DNA from: Rheinheimera sp. MM224
Lineage (GTDB): Bacteria > Pseudomonadota > Gammaproteobacteria > Enterobacterales > Alteromonadaceae
NCBI RefSeq assembly: GCF_947090785.1
Contig: NZ_OX352320.1
Location: forward strand, 1,364,001-1,428,000
Length of the DNA: 64,000 nt
Reading direction: 5' to 3'
Shown: positions 7,794 through 17,313 of the stretch, piece after piece
How positions within the stretch are numbered: the stretch's first letter is position 1
Layout: every line of letters begins with the position of its first letter
The notes under the pieces: model-generated
Database searches by the model: none
The model's input: the letters and a program-made list of their open reading frames with translations, nothing else
What the model was told of the DNA's origin: nothing
Made by a program: the position numbers and the translations under genes

Positions 7794-10367
7794 TTAGGGC
7801 GCAATCGAGGTTGGCGTCGATTGCTCCCGCAACGCTGCTTCCAGTTTTTTAGTCGTGGTGATATCTACCAGCGTAATGACCACTCCATCGATCACATTGT
7901 CCAACCGACGATAGGGCATAATGCGCACGGTAAACCAGCGCTCGTCATTGGTTGGAATTTGTTTCTCCGAAAATACCAGAGTGCGCAAGGTATCCTGTGC
8001 ATCCTGATGCAAGGTTGGATACTGTAAACTGCTGGTCAGATCGGTCAGTGGCCGGCCCAGATCGCTTTCGCGCAGGTTAATAATTTTGGCTGCTCTGTCG
8101 GTGTAACGTCTGACATTGAGCTGCTGGTCTAAAAACAACACTGCAATTTCTATGCTGTTCAGCGTATTTTGTAAGTCGCTTTGTGCCAGCGCTAAGTCAT
8201 CCAGTTTGGTCTGCAACTCGGTGTTGATAGTTTGCAGCTCTTCGTTCATCGACTGCATTTCTTCTTTGGACGTGGTTAACTCTTCGTTGGTCGATTGCAG
8301 TTCTTCATTGGTGGACTGTAACTCCTCATTGCTCGACTGCAGCTCTTCTTTGGACGCCTGAGTTTCTTCGCGCAGTTGCTGAATTTCATCCAGATATTGT
8401 TGTTGCACAGCAGCCAGTGAAAAATCGACATTGGCAGATGGATCCGCAGCGTCCGTTGCATCACCTGCCACATCACGGAATACCACCATGGTCATGCCTT
8501 GCAAAGCCGCAGGTTCACGCAGCGCCTGCACTGTAATATCTACTCTTTGACTGGCGTCTTTTTCTGAGACCGCCAATCCACGTAACTGCAAGGGCGCATT
8601 ATGTTGGGCCGCTTGTTTTAACGCTGTAGCGAGCGGGGCCCGTAAGCCATCCCGTGCCATGGCGTGGAAGTTCCAGTTGGCTTTACCAGCCGCAGGCTCC
8701 AGATATTTACCTGTTCTGCCACTGATATAAACGATATCACCGCTGCCGTTCAGCACTACAGCTGCCGGAGAGTAAACCTGCAACAACAGTTGATCTGCCG
8801 CAGTTTGCAGGTTGTCAGTTTTTGGGACTGGTGTTTTATCAGTTGGCACCGGATGCTCCTTAGCAAGCGTAGACAGAGGTGGAAAAGATTGAACCGGCAG
8901 TTTAGAGCCTGCTGTCTTTTGACGGGGCAGACGCTGATACAATCTTAACTTGGCCTGGATTGGTGTAAATAAATCATGAAAACGGCCTGTTGTTTCTGAG
9001 CTGCCAAGCAGCAAAATACCTTTTTCACGCAGGCTGTAATGAAAGAGAGGCAGCAGGCGGCGCTGTAACATAGTATCAAAATAAATCAACAGGTTGCGAC
9101 AGACAATTAAATCCAGTCTGGTAAAAGGTGGGTCCAGAATAACGTCATGTTGTGCGTACAAAATCATGTCACGTACGGCCTGCTTGATTTGGTAGCAGTG
9201 GTCATGACGGATAAAAAAACGCTCCAGCCGCTCCGCCGACACATGCTCGGCAATCGACAACGGATACTGACCACGACGTGCACTGCTAATAGCGTCCAGA
9301 CTTAAATCGGACGCAAAAATTTGCAGACTAAAACCCTCAAATTCGCTGTGCCGCTCCAGCACCTCGCAAAAGGTGATGGCCAGTGAGCAGGCTTCTTCAC
9401 CGCTCGAGCAGCCGATACACCAGGCCCGTAGTGCTTTGGTTTCCATGCGTTGGTGCAGTAATTCAGGCAGTACCACTTCGGATAAATGCTGCCAGACGGC
9501 AGGTTCCCGGAAAAAGTTAGTCACGCCAATCAGCAGTTCTTTAAACAGCAGCTCGATTTCCTGCGGGTTGTCGGGCAAAAAGGCGGCATAGTCCGGCAAA
9601 GACTCGATGGAGTGAATTGCCATACGCCGCTCGATACGGCGTAACAAGGTGCTGCTTTTATAAGATGAAAAATCATGGCGGGTATGCCGCTGCAACTGCA
9701 CCATAACCTGTTGCAGCGCATCTGACGGCGTATCGGCTAATTCTGCGTTGTCTTGTGGCTGTTGATGCACTTCAGGCTTATGATCGATCACCGCAAGAAT
9801 ACGGCCCGGCAGTTCGGCTGGTGTATCAATAATATCGGCGAAGCCAGCGTTAATGACGCTGTTTGGCATGGCATCAAACTGAGCTGATTCGGGCTTTTGC
9901 ACTAAAGATAATCCACCCACAGCTTTTATGGCCTGGGTGCCAAGAGTGCCATCCGACCCCATACCTGACAGCACTACGGCAATGGCTCGTTCACCCAAAG
10001 AGGTGGCGAGGGATGAAAATAAAATATTCACAGGAAGACGCATGCCACGAGGCTCAGAAGGCTGAGCCAGTTTTAAAGTCCCATTGGCCACTGTCAGTTC
10101 TGTATCGGGGCGGATCACATAAAGGTGGTCAGCTTTAATCACCATGCCATGTGCTGCTTCCTGCACTGGCATAGTGGTAACCCGTTGTAGTAATTCAGGT
10201 AATAAGGCTTTTTTGGTCGGATCCAGATGCTGGACTACAATCCAGGCCAAGCCGGTGTCAGCGGGCGTCTGGGCCAGAAATTGATTCAGTGCTTCAAGGC
10301 CGCCCGCCGACGCACCTATGCCAACGATGCGAGGGGGAGTGGTTGTTGGATTATGTTTCGAACTCAC
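7794..10367 (-). CDS. CheB-CheR-PAS fusion protein (methylesterase/methyltransferase/sensor)
   Basis: An 857-residue protein with domains in order. CheB methylesterase covers about 12-195, with GIGASAGG Ser, VVQHLDP His and LSGMGSDGTLG Asp. CheR methyltransferase covers about 225-480, with CIGCSSGEEACSLAI as the SAM loop and IVCRNLLIYF. A PAS-like region lies at about 530-640. A coiled coil of repeated ELQSTNEE heptads follows, then a second PAS at about 725-845. No histidine kinase or receiver domain follows. Such fusions add and remove methyl groups on receptors or act as stress and light sensors. It is probably cotranscribed behind the small PAS protein. The catalytic residues look intact. 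Confidence 0.92.
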   Translation of the reverse strand: MSSKHNPTTTPPRIVGIGASAGGLEALNQFLAQTPADTGLAWIVVQHLDPTKKALLPELLQRVTTMPVQEAAHGMVIKADHLYVIRPDTELTVANGTLKLAQPSEPRGMRLPVNILFSSLATSLGERAIAVVLSGMGSDGTLGTQAIKAVGGLSLVQKPESAQFDAMPNSVINAGFADIIDTPAELPGRILAVIDHKPEVHQQPQDNAELADTPSDALQQVMVQLQRHTRHDFSSYKSSTLLRRIERRMAIHSIESLPDYAAFLPDNPQEIELLFKELLIGVTNFFREPAVWQHLSEVVLPELLHQRMETKALRAWCIGCSSGEEACSLAITFCEVLERHSEFEGFSLQIFASDLSLDAISSARRGQYPLSIAEHVSAERLERFFIRHDHCYQIKQAVRDMILYAQHDVILDPPFTRLDLIVCRNLLIYFDTMLQRRLLPLFHYSLREKGILLLGSSETTGRFHDLFTPIQAKLRLYQRLPRQKTAGSKLPVQSFPPLSTLAKEHPVPTDKTPVPKTDNLQTAADQLLLQVYSPAAVVLNGSGDIVYISGRTGKYLEPAAGKANWNFHAMARDGLRAPLATALKQAAQHNAPLQLRGLAVSEKDASQRVDITVQALREPAALQGMTMVVFRDVAGDATDAADPSANVDFSLAAVQQQYLDEIQQLREETQASKEELQSSNEELQSTNEELQSTNEELTTSKEEMQSMNEELQTINTELQTKLDDLALAQSDLQNTLNSIEIAVLFLDQQLNVRRYTDRAAKIINLRESDLGRPLTDLTSSLQYPTLHQDAQDTLRTLVFSEKQIPTNDERWFTVRIMPYRRLDNVIDGVVITLVDITTTKKLEAALREQSTPTSIAP

Positions 10368-10495
10368 AATAAAAGGCTACTCATACAAGGTGCTCTTCAC
10401 AACGAAGAGAAATGCCTGCTTTAGCTGCAGGCATCAGGATTAAAATCAAGGATGCCAACGGCTCTGGACAACGCAGTTGATGCTGGATCTAGGTT

Positions 10496-11104
10496 TTAGT
10501 TCACCAGCTTTGGTTCTTCGTCTGTGACCATCATCATAATGGCTCTTCGATCCGGCGACAAAGTGATGCTCAGTTCCAGACTATGCCGCCCTGTCTGAGC
10601 TGGATTTGTAGTCAGAATTTTATTGGTGCTGGTATCGCCACTTTGTAGCCGGGTTAAGGCAGTTTTTAGCTGGGCCTTACTTTCTGTACTCAGCAAAGAA
10701 TCGACTGGTTGGCCTAAAAGTTGTTCTTTAACTGTATCAAACAAGCGGGCTGCGGATAGATTACAGTCCATAATGACACCGTCTGTTCTGAGCAGCATGC
10801 AGCCAGTGGCTGCCATCTCAAAAAACATCCGGTAGCAGCTTAATTCATGGCCTGATTCCAATTCATTGGCTTTGAGTTGCTCAAGCTGCATATCAAGTTC
10901 TACCTGATAAGTTTGTAATTCGTGCAGCAGCTTAAGTCCATCAACAGCGGTATCAGGTGAACTACTTAGCTTGTAAAGCACTGAAAGTGCATCGGCACTG
11001 GCGGTTACGATGTCGCTGCACTGAGCTGTGCCATTTTTGAGCCTGTCGCTGGCTTGCTGGCGTAATAAATTAGAGCTTTCGGGAGTATGATTGAAGTCAG
11101 ACAT
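10496..11104 (-). CDS. Small PAS-domain protein
   Basis: A 202-residue protein. A start at 11104 (MSDFNHTPES) is preferred over the in-frame ATG at 11116, because the latter overlaps the GGAG ribosome site that serves 11104. The N-terminal half is helical (KLLHELQTYQVELDMQLEQL), a pattern common in front of PAS domains. A PAS domain covers about 75-200 (YRMFFEMAATGCMLLRTDGV, then IMDCN). No output domain is present. It lies 128 bp upstream of, and in the same direction as, the CheB-CheR-PAS gene, so the two probably form one signalling unit. Confidence 0.82.
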   Translation of the reverse strand: MSDFNHTPESSNLLRQQASDRLKNGTAQCSDIVTASADALSVLYKLSSSPDTAVDGLKLLHELQTYQVELDMQLEQLKANELESGHELSCYRMFFEMAATGCMLLRTDGVIMDCNLSAARLFDTVKEQLLGQPVDSLLSTESKAQLKTALTRLQSGDTSTNKILTTNPAQTGRHSLELSITLSPDRRAIMMMVTDEEPKLVN

Positions 11105-11310
11105 ACAAATCTCCATTTTGATAGACGATCATGTACCGCGCTTGCTGTCACAAGTGGACGGCGGACAGAAGGCCATCTGCGTCTGGCTTCCCTTAAAATA
11201 GGTGACTGCTCAGGAGTATAGACCTATTCGTTAACGTCATGCACTGATTAACGCTACAGGATGGAGAATAGGAGGGGATGAACCTTGTCTGGTTTTGTGT
11301 TTATCGAATA

Positions 11311-11340
11311 GACGGGCGGGCACAAGGCCCACCCCTACAG
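11311..11340. repeat. Palindromic GC-rich repeat, possible terminator
   Basis: GGGCGGGC, ACAAG and GCCCACCC form an imperfect hairpin ending in CCTACAG. On the minus strand it begins CTGTAGGGG, the same edge as the hairpin at 2934. Two copies in one window suggest a small dispersed repeat. Confidence 0.45.
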
Positions 11341-11343
11341 TGG

Positions 11344-12915
11344 CTAATTTTTTGCTTTTTTAACAATATCGCGCACATCTTTTAGCAGTTGCTGCGCATC
11401 GTACACCACACCATCTTTAATGGTGTAACGCACACCTTTGCTGCGCTCTGGTTCGTTATTGTCGTTGAGTCTGTAATGGCCTGTGCCATACAGCACTTTA
11501 AAGTTGGCCAGTGGGTTTTCTGCCACTATCAGCATATCGGCTTTTTTACCCGGTACTAAGCTGCCTATATCTTTCTCCATACCTAAAGCCTGAGCGCCAT
11601 TTAACGTAGCGACCTGTATCACTTCCAGCGGATTAAAGCCTGCTTCACGCAGCAGTTCCAACTCCTGAATATAGGCAAAGCCATAAATTTTATAGATGTA
11701 ACCCGCATCAGACCCTGCGGTCACCCGGCCGCCATGGTTTTTGTAGTCATTTAAAAACTGGAACCAGATGCGGTAGTTTTCGCGCCAGGCTATTTCCTGA
11801 TCGGTGGTCCAGTCAAACCAAAACGAACCATGGGCATAACGGTTAGGTTTAAAGAAGTTACTCAGTGTTGGTAAGGTGTAGTCCTGATGCCATTCAGCAT
11901 TACGTTGGGCGCTGGCGTCCCTTGTCGCCTCATAAATGGTCAGGGTAGGGTTGATGGTAAAGTCCAGTTTGATCAGTTCATCCCGCACTACATTCCATTT
12001 TTCTGAACCAGGCGCTGCGGCTTGTTTCCATAACAAGCCTGCGTTAGCAAATCTGTCTTGTTCGTTCTGATAGTTGTAATTGGCAGGATAATTCTGGATT
12101 ACCTGACCAGTAAACAGCGCTTCAGGTAAACCATACCAATGCTCCATCGAGGTTAAACCCATACGGGCGCTATCCAGTGCGTTAGTACCCATCACGTTGA
12201 GCTGAGCATGGTGCATCATAGTGCCAAGCTGTTGTTTTTTCGCTTCATCCAAAGCGGCCGAAATAATAGCTGGGGTAGAGCCAAAAAATTTAATACCAGC
12301 GGCGCCTGAGTCTTTAATATCCCGCACCCAATCTCTTGCTTGTTCCGGGCTGAATACAGGTTTACTCAGGCCCTGACCAAAGCCGACATAAGGCACGATA
12401 CGAGGCGCGACTATGCTGTTTTTTTCTGAAGCTTTGACATGGCGCATAGTCCAGTCCACACCATTAAAGCTGCCGGGTTCCCGCACTGTGGTAATGCCAT
12501 GAGCCAGCCAGAGTTTAAATACATATTCGGCCGGAGTGCCGTTGGCAGAACCACCAATATGGCCATGCATATCAATAAAACCCGGCAGAATATACATGCC
12601 ACTGACATCCATTTCCTGATCGCCAGCTTGCGCCTTAGGTCTGCCTTCTGGCAACACGGGCACGCCCGGATTTCCGACAGCGGTAATTTCGGTGATGCGA
12701 TCCTGTTCAATCACTATATCCACAGGCCCAACAGGAGGCGCACCTTCACCGCTGATATAAGTACCACCACGCAAAATCAGTCGTTTATAGGGGCCTTCGC
12801 CTCTGTCCCGTTCTGGTGCTGAAGGGGTTCGTTCTGCTGTGTTTGCTGCTGAATAGGCAGGCTGACCAGCTAGTGCCAGCACTAAAGCTGTGCCGATGAA
12901 AGGCAGAATGCGCAT
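11344..12915 (-). CDS. Exported amidohydrolase-family metalloenzyme
   Basis: A 523-residue protein with a signal peptide (residues about 1-23). The amidohydrolase (imidazolonepropionase-like) metal site is complete: GFIDMHGHIGG gives HxH, GIKFFG the bridging Lys, MHHAQL and SMEHWYG the two His, and TAGSDAGY the Asp. The C-terminal GSLVPGKKADMLIV is typical. The substrate is unknown; relatives act on dipeptides or cyclic amides. It is divergent from a TonB receptor gene 246 bp away, which suggests outer-membrane uptake followed by periplasmic hydrolysis. Confidence 0.88.
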   Translation of the reverse strand: MRILPFIGTALVLALAGQPAYSAANTAERTPSAPERDRGEGPYKRLILRGGTYISGEGAPPVGPVDIVIEQDRITEITAVGNPGVPVLPEGRPKAQAGDQEMDVSGMYILPGFIDMHGHIGGSANGTPAEYVFKLWLAHGITTVREPGSFNGVDWTMRHVKASEKNSIVAPRIVPYVGFGQGLSKPVFSPEQARDWVRDIKDSGAAGIKFFGSTPAIISAALDEAKKQQLGTMMHHAQLNVMGTNALDSARMGLTSMEHWYGLPEALFTGQVIQNYPANYNYQNEQDRFANAGLLWKQAAAPGSEKWNVVRDELIKLDFTINPTLTIYEATRDASAQRNAEWHQDYTLPTLSNFFKPNRYAHGSFWFDWTTDQEIAWRENYRIWFQFLNDYKNHGGRVTAGSDAGYIYKIYGFAYIQELELLREAGFNPLEVIQVATLNGAQALGMEKDIGSLVPGKKADMLIVAENPLANFKVLYGTGHYRLNDNNEPERSKGVRYTIKDGVVYDAQQLLKDVRDIVKKAKN

Positions 12916-13161
12916 AGTTTTTCCTTATTTTTTTTATGTTGCATAGGCTGTAAATCACTATGGCAAGGTGCAGAGCAAGCTGCAACTGAATAGGTTTAAT
13001 CGGGGTATTGCAGCGATAATCAGCTTCGTGTCGGGTAGGTCTCCGGGGTTTTAGTTCCTGATTTTCTTTGTTTTGTTAATGACGAATATAAGTCAATTCG
13101 CATATACTTGTATGCCTTCGTGGCCGACCTGCACACAACAAAATAATAGTGGAGAGCCTTT

Positions 13162-15360
13162 TTGAATACTACGAAATTACCAGTCCAGCGTTTTGCAACC
13201 CGAGTCAGTTTAGTGGGCGCAGCTATAGCTGCAGCTTTGTCCTCTATGGCATGGGCACAAGAACCAGCACAACCCACAGATGAAGACCAAATTGAAACCA
13301 TTCAGGTAACAGCCACCAAACGTACTCAGGTGATTTATGAAGTGCCTTTAGCCATCAGTGCTTTTAGTGGTGATGCGTTAGCTGAGCAGGGCATCAGCGA
13401 CCTGACTGATGTAGGTAAGTTTGTGCCTAATCTGAATGTGACAGGCTTTTCTGCAGGACATACCTCCTCTGCTAACCCTTTTATTCGGGGTATTGGTTTA
13501 CAGGATCACTTGATCACCACAGATCCAGGTGTCAGCGTTTATGTTGATGGCGTCTATTTGGGGCGTCAGGTAGGTCAGAACTGGAACCTGAGCAACATTG
13601 AACGTATCGAAGTATTACGTGGCCCTCAAGGCACCTTGTACGGACGTAACTCTATTGGTGGTGCTATTAACATCATCACCAAGCAGCCTGATGAAGTGGC
13701 TGTGACCAAAGTCGCACTGGAAGCTGGTGGTCGCGGTCGCGCTAAAGGTGATGTATTTGTTAATCGTGAACTGACCGATACTCTGGCTTTTAACTTTAAC
13801 GCCGGTTACAACCAGCGTGATGGTTTAGGTAAGTTTATCAATGTGCCTGATGCTGAATATGATGTGGGTGAAACCCGCGAGGCGTATGGTCGTTTCTCGG
13901 TAAAAATGACGCCTACTGACGATTTTAGTCTGGTGCTGACTGCGGACGGTAATGACGGTGAAGGTGGTTTACGCCCTTACACTGTGCTGATTGACGAAGT
14001 TCCAACAGGTGCCTATTACACTGGTATGCGTTTTGGCGCGCCAACCCCAACAGGCCCTCTGCGTAATTCTGATTTGTCACCAAATATTTATGACAACGCT
14101 ACAGGCACGAAAGAAGTCACAACGGTCAGCAATGAAGCCAGTGGAGTGTCCTTAACCGCCGACTGGAGTCTGAACGACGAGCTGTCCACTAAAGCTGTGA
14201 TCAGCAACAGAACTTCAGAATATAAAGCCGGTCTTGATGATGATGGCACTATTTATGAGCTGGATCATTACCCTGAGCGTGGTGATGCGGATCAAACTTC
14301 AGTGGAATGGCAGTTATCCGGCGTCTATGACGAAATGGACTTTGTTTCTGGCCTTTACTGGTTTGAAGAAGAAGGCAGTAACCGTCAGGGTGAAGACTCC
14401 CGCTTTAATGGCGGCGCCAATACACTGGAGCTGGATCAAACCTCAACCAGCCGCGCTGTGTTTGCCAATCTGGGTTATCAGCTGACTGACGATTTACGTT
14501 TGGCCGGTGGTTTACGTTTTAACAAAGACCAAAAAGATGTAGTGGCAAACGTGGGAACCGGTCCTTTTGCTGCCAGCGATGAGTGGAGCCAGATGAGTTA
14601 TGACGTATCGGCCAGCTACCGTCTGGAAAATGGTATGAACCTGTATGGCACTATTCAAAGTGGCTACCAGTCAGGCCAATTCCCGGCTCGCCCATACTGC
14701 TTATTTGGTAATCCTGAATGTTTAGTGGCAACAGACAATATCACTGCCGTGAACTACGAAATGGGGATTAAAGGTCAGGTCACTGATACCTTCAGTATGA
14801 GTATCGCAGTCTTTAACACTGTGTTTGATGATTTACCTTATCAGGTCAGCACCACAGCTGAAGGCGGATTCAGCACCACAAACCTGGTGGTTAGCCAGAC
14901 ATCCCGCGGCGTGGAATGGGAAAGTACCATGTATTTTACCGACGCCTTTAAACTGCACAGTGCAGTGGGTTGGATAGACGTCGATGTCGATGAAAAAGAC
15001 GGCGTTAAACCTGTAGCGCCGTTAACGCCGGAGCTGACCGCTGCGATAGGGCCTTCGTATGAGTTTGGTCTGGCCAATGGTGGCTCCATCACCACCCGCA
15101 TTGACTATTCATTCCGTGACGAGATGTATGGTGAGCCAAGTTCTGATTCGGGTCGTTTGACTCAGATCGACAGCCGTGAGCTGGTGAATATGGATATTGC
15201 CTATACTCCGGCCAGCGGTGATTGGACAGTGGCTTTTTATGGTCATAACGTCTTTGATGAACGTTACGACAATGCCCGTTTAAATACAGGTGACTATGTG
15301 CTCAGAATTCTGAGTAACGATGCCAGTGAGTTTGGTTTGCGTTATACCGCAGAGTTCTGA
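13162..15360 (+). CDS. TonB-dependent outer-membrane receptor
   Basis: A 732-residue protein. The start is TTG at 13162: GGAGAG lies just upstream, the resulting leader is a normal signal peptide ending AWAQ, and no upstream ATG fits. IETIQVTATKR is the TonB-box region. The plug domain (IERIEVLRGPQGTLYGRNSI) and a C-terminal beta-barrel ending in Phe (RYTAEF) are complete. It is similar in style to the broad-substrate receptors of aquatic gammaproteobacteria; the ligand is unknown. It is divergent from the exported amidohydrolase, with which it may be coregulated. Confidence 0.92.
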   Translation: MNTTKLPVQRFATRVSLVGAAIAAALSSMAWAQEPAQPTDEDQIETIQVTATKRTQVIYEVPLAISAFSGDALAEQGISDLTDVGKFVPNLNVTGFSAGHTSSANPFIRGIGLQDHLITTDPGVSVYVDGVYLGRQVGQNWNLSNIERIEVLRGPQGTLYGRNSIGGAINIITKQPDEVAVTKVALEAGGRGRAKGDVFVNRELTDTLAFNFNAGYNQRDGLGKFINVPDAEYDVGETREAYGRFSVKMTPTDDFSLVLTADGNDGEGGLRPYTVLIDEVPTGAYYTGMRFGAPTPTGPLRNSDLSPNIYDNATGTKEVTTVSNEASGVSLTADWSLNDELSTKAVISNRTSEYKAGLDDDGTIYELDHYPERGDADQTSVEWQLSGVYDEMDFVSGLYWFEEEGSNRQGEDSRFNGGANTLELDQTSTSRAVFANLGYQLTDDLRLAGGLRFNKDQKDVVANVGTGPFAASDEWSQMSYDVSASYRLENGMNLYGTIQSGYQSGQFPARPYCLFGNPECLVATDNITAVNYEMGIKGQVTDTFSMSIAVFNTVFDDLPYQVSTTAEGGFSTTNLVVSQTSRGVEWESTMYFTDAFKLHSAVGWIDVDVDEKDGVKPVAPLTPELTAAIGPSYEFGLANGGSITTRIDYSFRDEMYGEPSSDSGRLTQIDSRELVNMDIAYTPASGDWTVAFYGHNVFDERYDNARLNTGDYVLRILSNDASEFGLRYTAEF

Positions 15361-15379
15361 TCCTAAATTGCTGTACTTT

Positions 15380-15413
15380 AAAAGCCCATGATGATGCCGT
15401 CATGGGCTTTTTT
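15380..15413 (+). terminator. Rho-independent terminator
   Basis: AAAGCCCATGA and TCATGGGCTTT form an 11 bp perfect stem around an 8-base loop, followed by TTTTG. It lies directly after the TonB receptor gene. Confidence 0.9.
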
Positions 15414-15438
15414 GTTTGCTCTTTTGCCGGAGTTTTTG

Positions 15439-15708
15439 CTATCTGGCGCTGGCGCCACCACCGCCTAAAAATAGTGCTGCCCCTATGACAAAACCCAGAT
15501 CGTAAAAGCCACCCGAGTTCGGAAAGGCATAGATACGCACATCGGTAAAATAGCTGGCAATTAAGCTAAATACGATGCAAAAACCATGAAATAGCCCCAT
15601 CAAAAAACTCATAGGTTCTGTTTCGCTTAAACTAGCAATGGGCTGTGTGGCACAGCCAGCTAAAATGCCAGCTGCAACAATAAACAGCAGCAGGTTTTTA
15701 TATTTCAT
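15439..15708 (-). CDS. Small lipoprotein, function unknown
   Basis: An 89-residue protein from the ATG at 15708, which gives a classic lipoprotein signal MKYKNLLLFIVAAGILAGC with lipobox LAGC (Cys19). A second possible start at 15732 has GGGA upstream and would add 8 residues. The mature part has two hydrophobic stretches separated by YFTDVRIYAFPNSGG and ends in a Gly-rich tail. This resembles short conserved lipoproteins of gammaproteobacteria with no known role. Confidence 0.7.
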   Translation of the reverse strand: MKYKNLLLFIVAAGILAGCATQPIASLSETEPMSFLMGLFHGFCIVFSLIASYFTDVRIYAFPNSGGFYDLGFVIGAALFLGGGGASAR

Positions 15709-16108
15709 AACGACGCGCTTGATAAATTGCATAAGTATCCCAGAAGAGTACCCGCCATTGTACATGGAGCCTTGTGTGCAAGCGGGCGAGGTGTGAAGCC
15801 AGATCAGCGATTCAGTGTAGCACGAGGCTATACTCTTCATTTTGTATATAATTCATACGCTGTTTCTTTGCTATATGACCGCTGTTTTGGCTCCAAATTA
15901 TCCCTAGGTATGTGCTGTCTCATACCTTCGTCTGGTCTTGTTATCCCTTGATCTGCCGCCAATGCTGCCAAAGCACTGCTGTAGCTCCGTGTTTTTTTGC
16001 ATAACCTATACTCAACACGTCGTTGATGCTTCCGCTGCGTTTTTAGCCGATCTAGTGATCCGCAGTAGAGGTGCTGAATCTATGATTTTCAAATCCGGAG
16101 CAAAATTC
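15709..16108. other. 400 bp intergenic region before the RND operon
   Basis: This separates the small lipoprotein gene and the efflux operon, which diverge. Short open frames here have no ribosome sites or recognisable products. I see no clear palindrome or adjacent regulator gene; promoters for both directions must lie here. Confidence 0.5.
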
Positions 16109-17299
16109 ATGCGTCACAATAAGTTTGATTTATCTCTTTGTCTGCTGTTGTTTTCAGCGCAATTTTCAGCCTTGGCGCAGGATAAGCCGCAAGTGTCGGT
16201 TGCCGAAGTACTGACGATGAATGTGGTGAGCTGGAAGGAGTTTACCGGCCGGTTGGAGTCGCCTGAAAGCGCCGAGATAAGGCCCAGAGTTTCGGGGTAT
16301 GTTGACGAAGTATTGTTTGTCGAAGGCTCCTTGGTGAAAGAAGGGCAAATCCTTTTTAAGTTGGATGATCGGGCTTTTAAAGCTGAAGTCAATCGTCTGA
16401 AAGCCGAGCAACAAGTCGCAGAAAGTAAGTACTCGTTGGCACAAAGTGAATACCAACGAGCCGCGGATTTGATTCAAAAGTCGGCCATTTCCAAAGAGAT
16501 GCTGGATGTCCGTAAATCTCAATTGAATCAAACCATGAGCAGTATTGAAGCCATTAAAGCTGCTGTGGAGCTAGCCGAATTAAACTTAAGTTACTGCAGT
16601 GTGGAATCTCCTATTACCGGCCGTATTTCCAAAGCTATTGCCACCAAAGGTAATTATGTCAATGCAGGCGACTCAATACTGACCTCTGTGGTGTCCACCG
16701 GTAAAGTTTATGCGTACTTTGATACGGATGAGCAGACTTATCTGAGTTATGTGCGCCAGATCCGGGCAGGCACTATGCCAAGTGCCCGTGAAGTGCAGTA
16801 TCCGGTGTTGATGGGATTGGCAGACGAAACTGAGTATCCGCATCATGGCTTACTGGACTTTATCGACAATAAAGTGGATGCCAAAACTGGCACTATCAAA
16901 GGCAGGGCTGTGTTTGATAATACGGATGGGCGGTTGATCCCAGGGTTGTTTGCTCGTATCAAAGTAGTAGCCAATGCATCCGCAGAGCGGCTGCTGGTAT
17001 TGGATAAAGCTATTTTGAGTGACCTGAATAACAAATACGTGATGGTGCTGGATGCAGAAGGACTGGTGCAGTACCGTGGTGTTGAAATTGGAGAAAAAGT
17101 AGAAGAGTTGAGGATCATAGAAAAAGGTCTGGCGGCTAAAGATCAGGTGGTGATCAGTGGTTTACAGCGGATCAGACCTGGTTCTCCTGTGACCGTAATA
17201 AAAACGGCGATGGCCTCTGATGAGTTGATTGCAAAAATCAAAAAAACTCAGGTGGTTATTGCCGATCTAAAAGCCGCTCCGGCTAATACAGCACAATAA
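16109..17299 (+). CDS. RND efflux periplasmic adaptor (membrane fusion protein)
   Basis: A 396-residue protein from the ATG at 16109, preceded by CCGGAGC and giving a signal peptide ending ALAQ. The order is that of AcrA/MexA-type adaptors: barrel-sandwich half (RPRVSGYVDEVLFVEGSLVK), a coiled-coil hairpin (about 95-165, KAEQQVAESKYSLAQSEYQ), the second lipoyl half (SPITGRISKAIATKGNYV), then beta-barrel and membrane-proximal domains. There is no lipobox. It sits 14 bp before the RND pump gene. There is no outer-membrane channel gene nearby, so a TolC-type channel is probably encoded elsewhere. Confidence 0.93.
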   Translation: MRHNKFDLSLCLLLFSAQFSALAQDKPQVSVAEVLTMNVVSWKEFTGRLESPESAEIRPRVSGYVDEVLFVEGSLVKEGQILFKLDDRAFKAEVNRLKAEQQVAESKYSLAQSEYQRAADLIQKSAISKEMLDVRKSQLNQTMSSIEAIKAAVELAELNLSYCSVESPITGRISKAIATKGNYVNAGDSILTSVVSTGKVYAYFDTDEQTYLSYVRQIRAGTMPSAREVQYPVLMGLADETEYPHHGLLDFIDNKVDAKTGTIKGRAVFDNTDGRLIPGLFARIKVVANASAERLLVLDKAILSDLNNKYVMVLDAEGLVQYRGVEIGEKVEELRIIEKGLAAKDQVVISGLQRIRPGSPVTVIKTAMASDELIAKIKKTQVVIADLKAAPANTAQ

Positions 17300-17313
17300 C
17301 AGGGGCTTCTACG

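Noticed and set aside
8116..8361. Plus-strand frame rich in Ser and Cys
   Set aside because: Antisense to the coiled-coil repeats of the CheB-CheR-PAS gene; low-complexity shadow.
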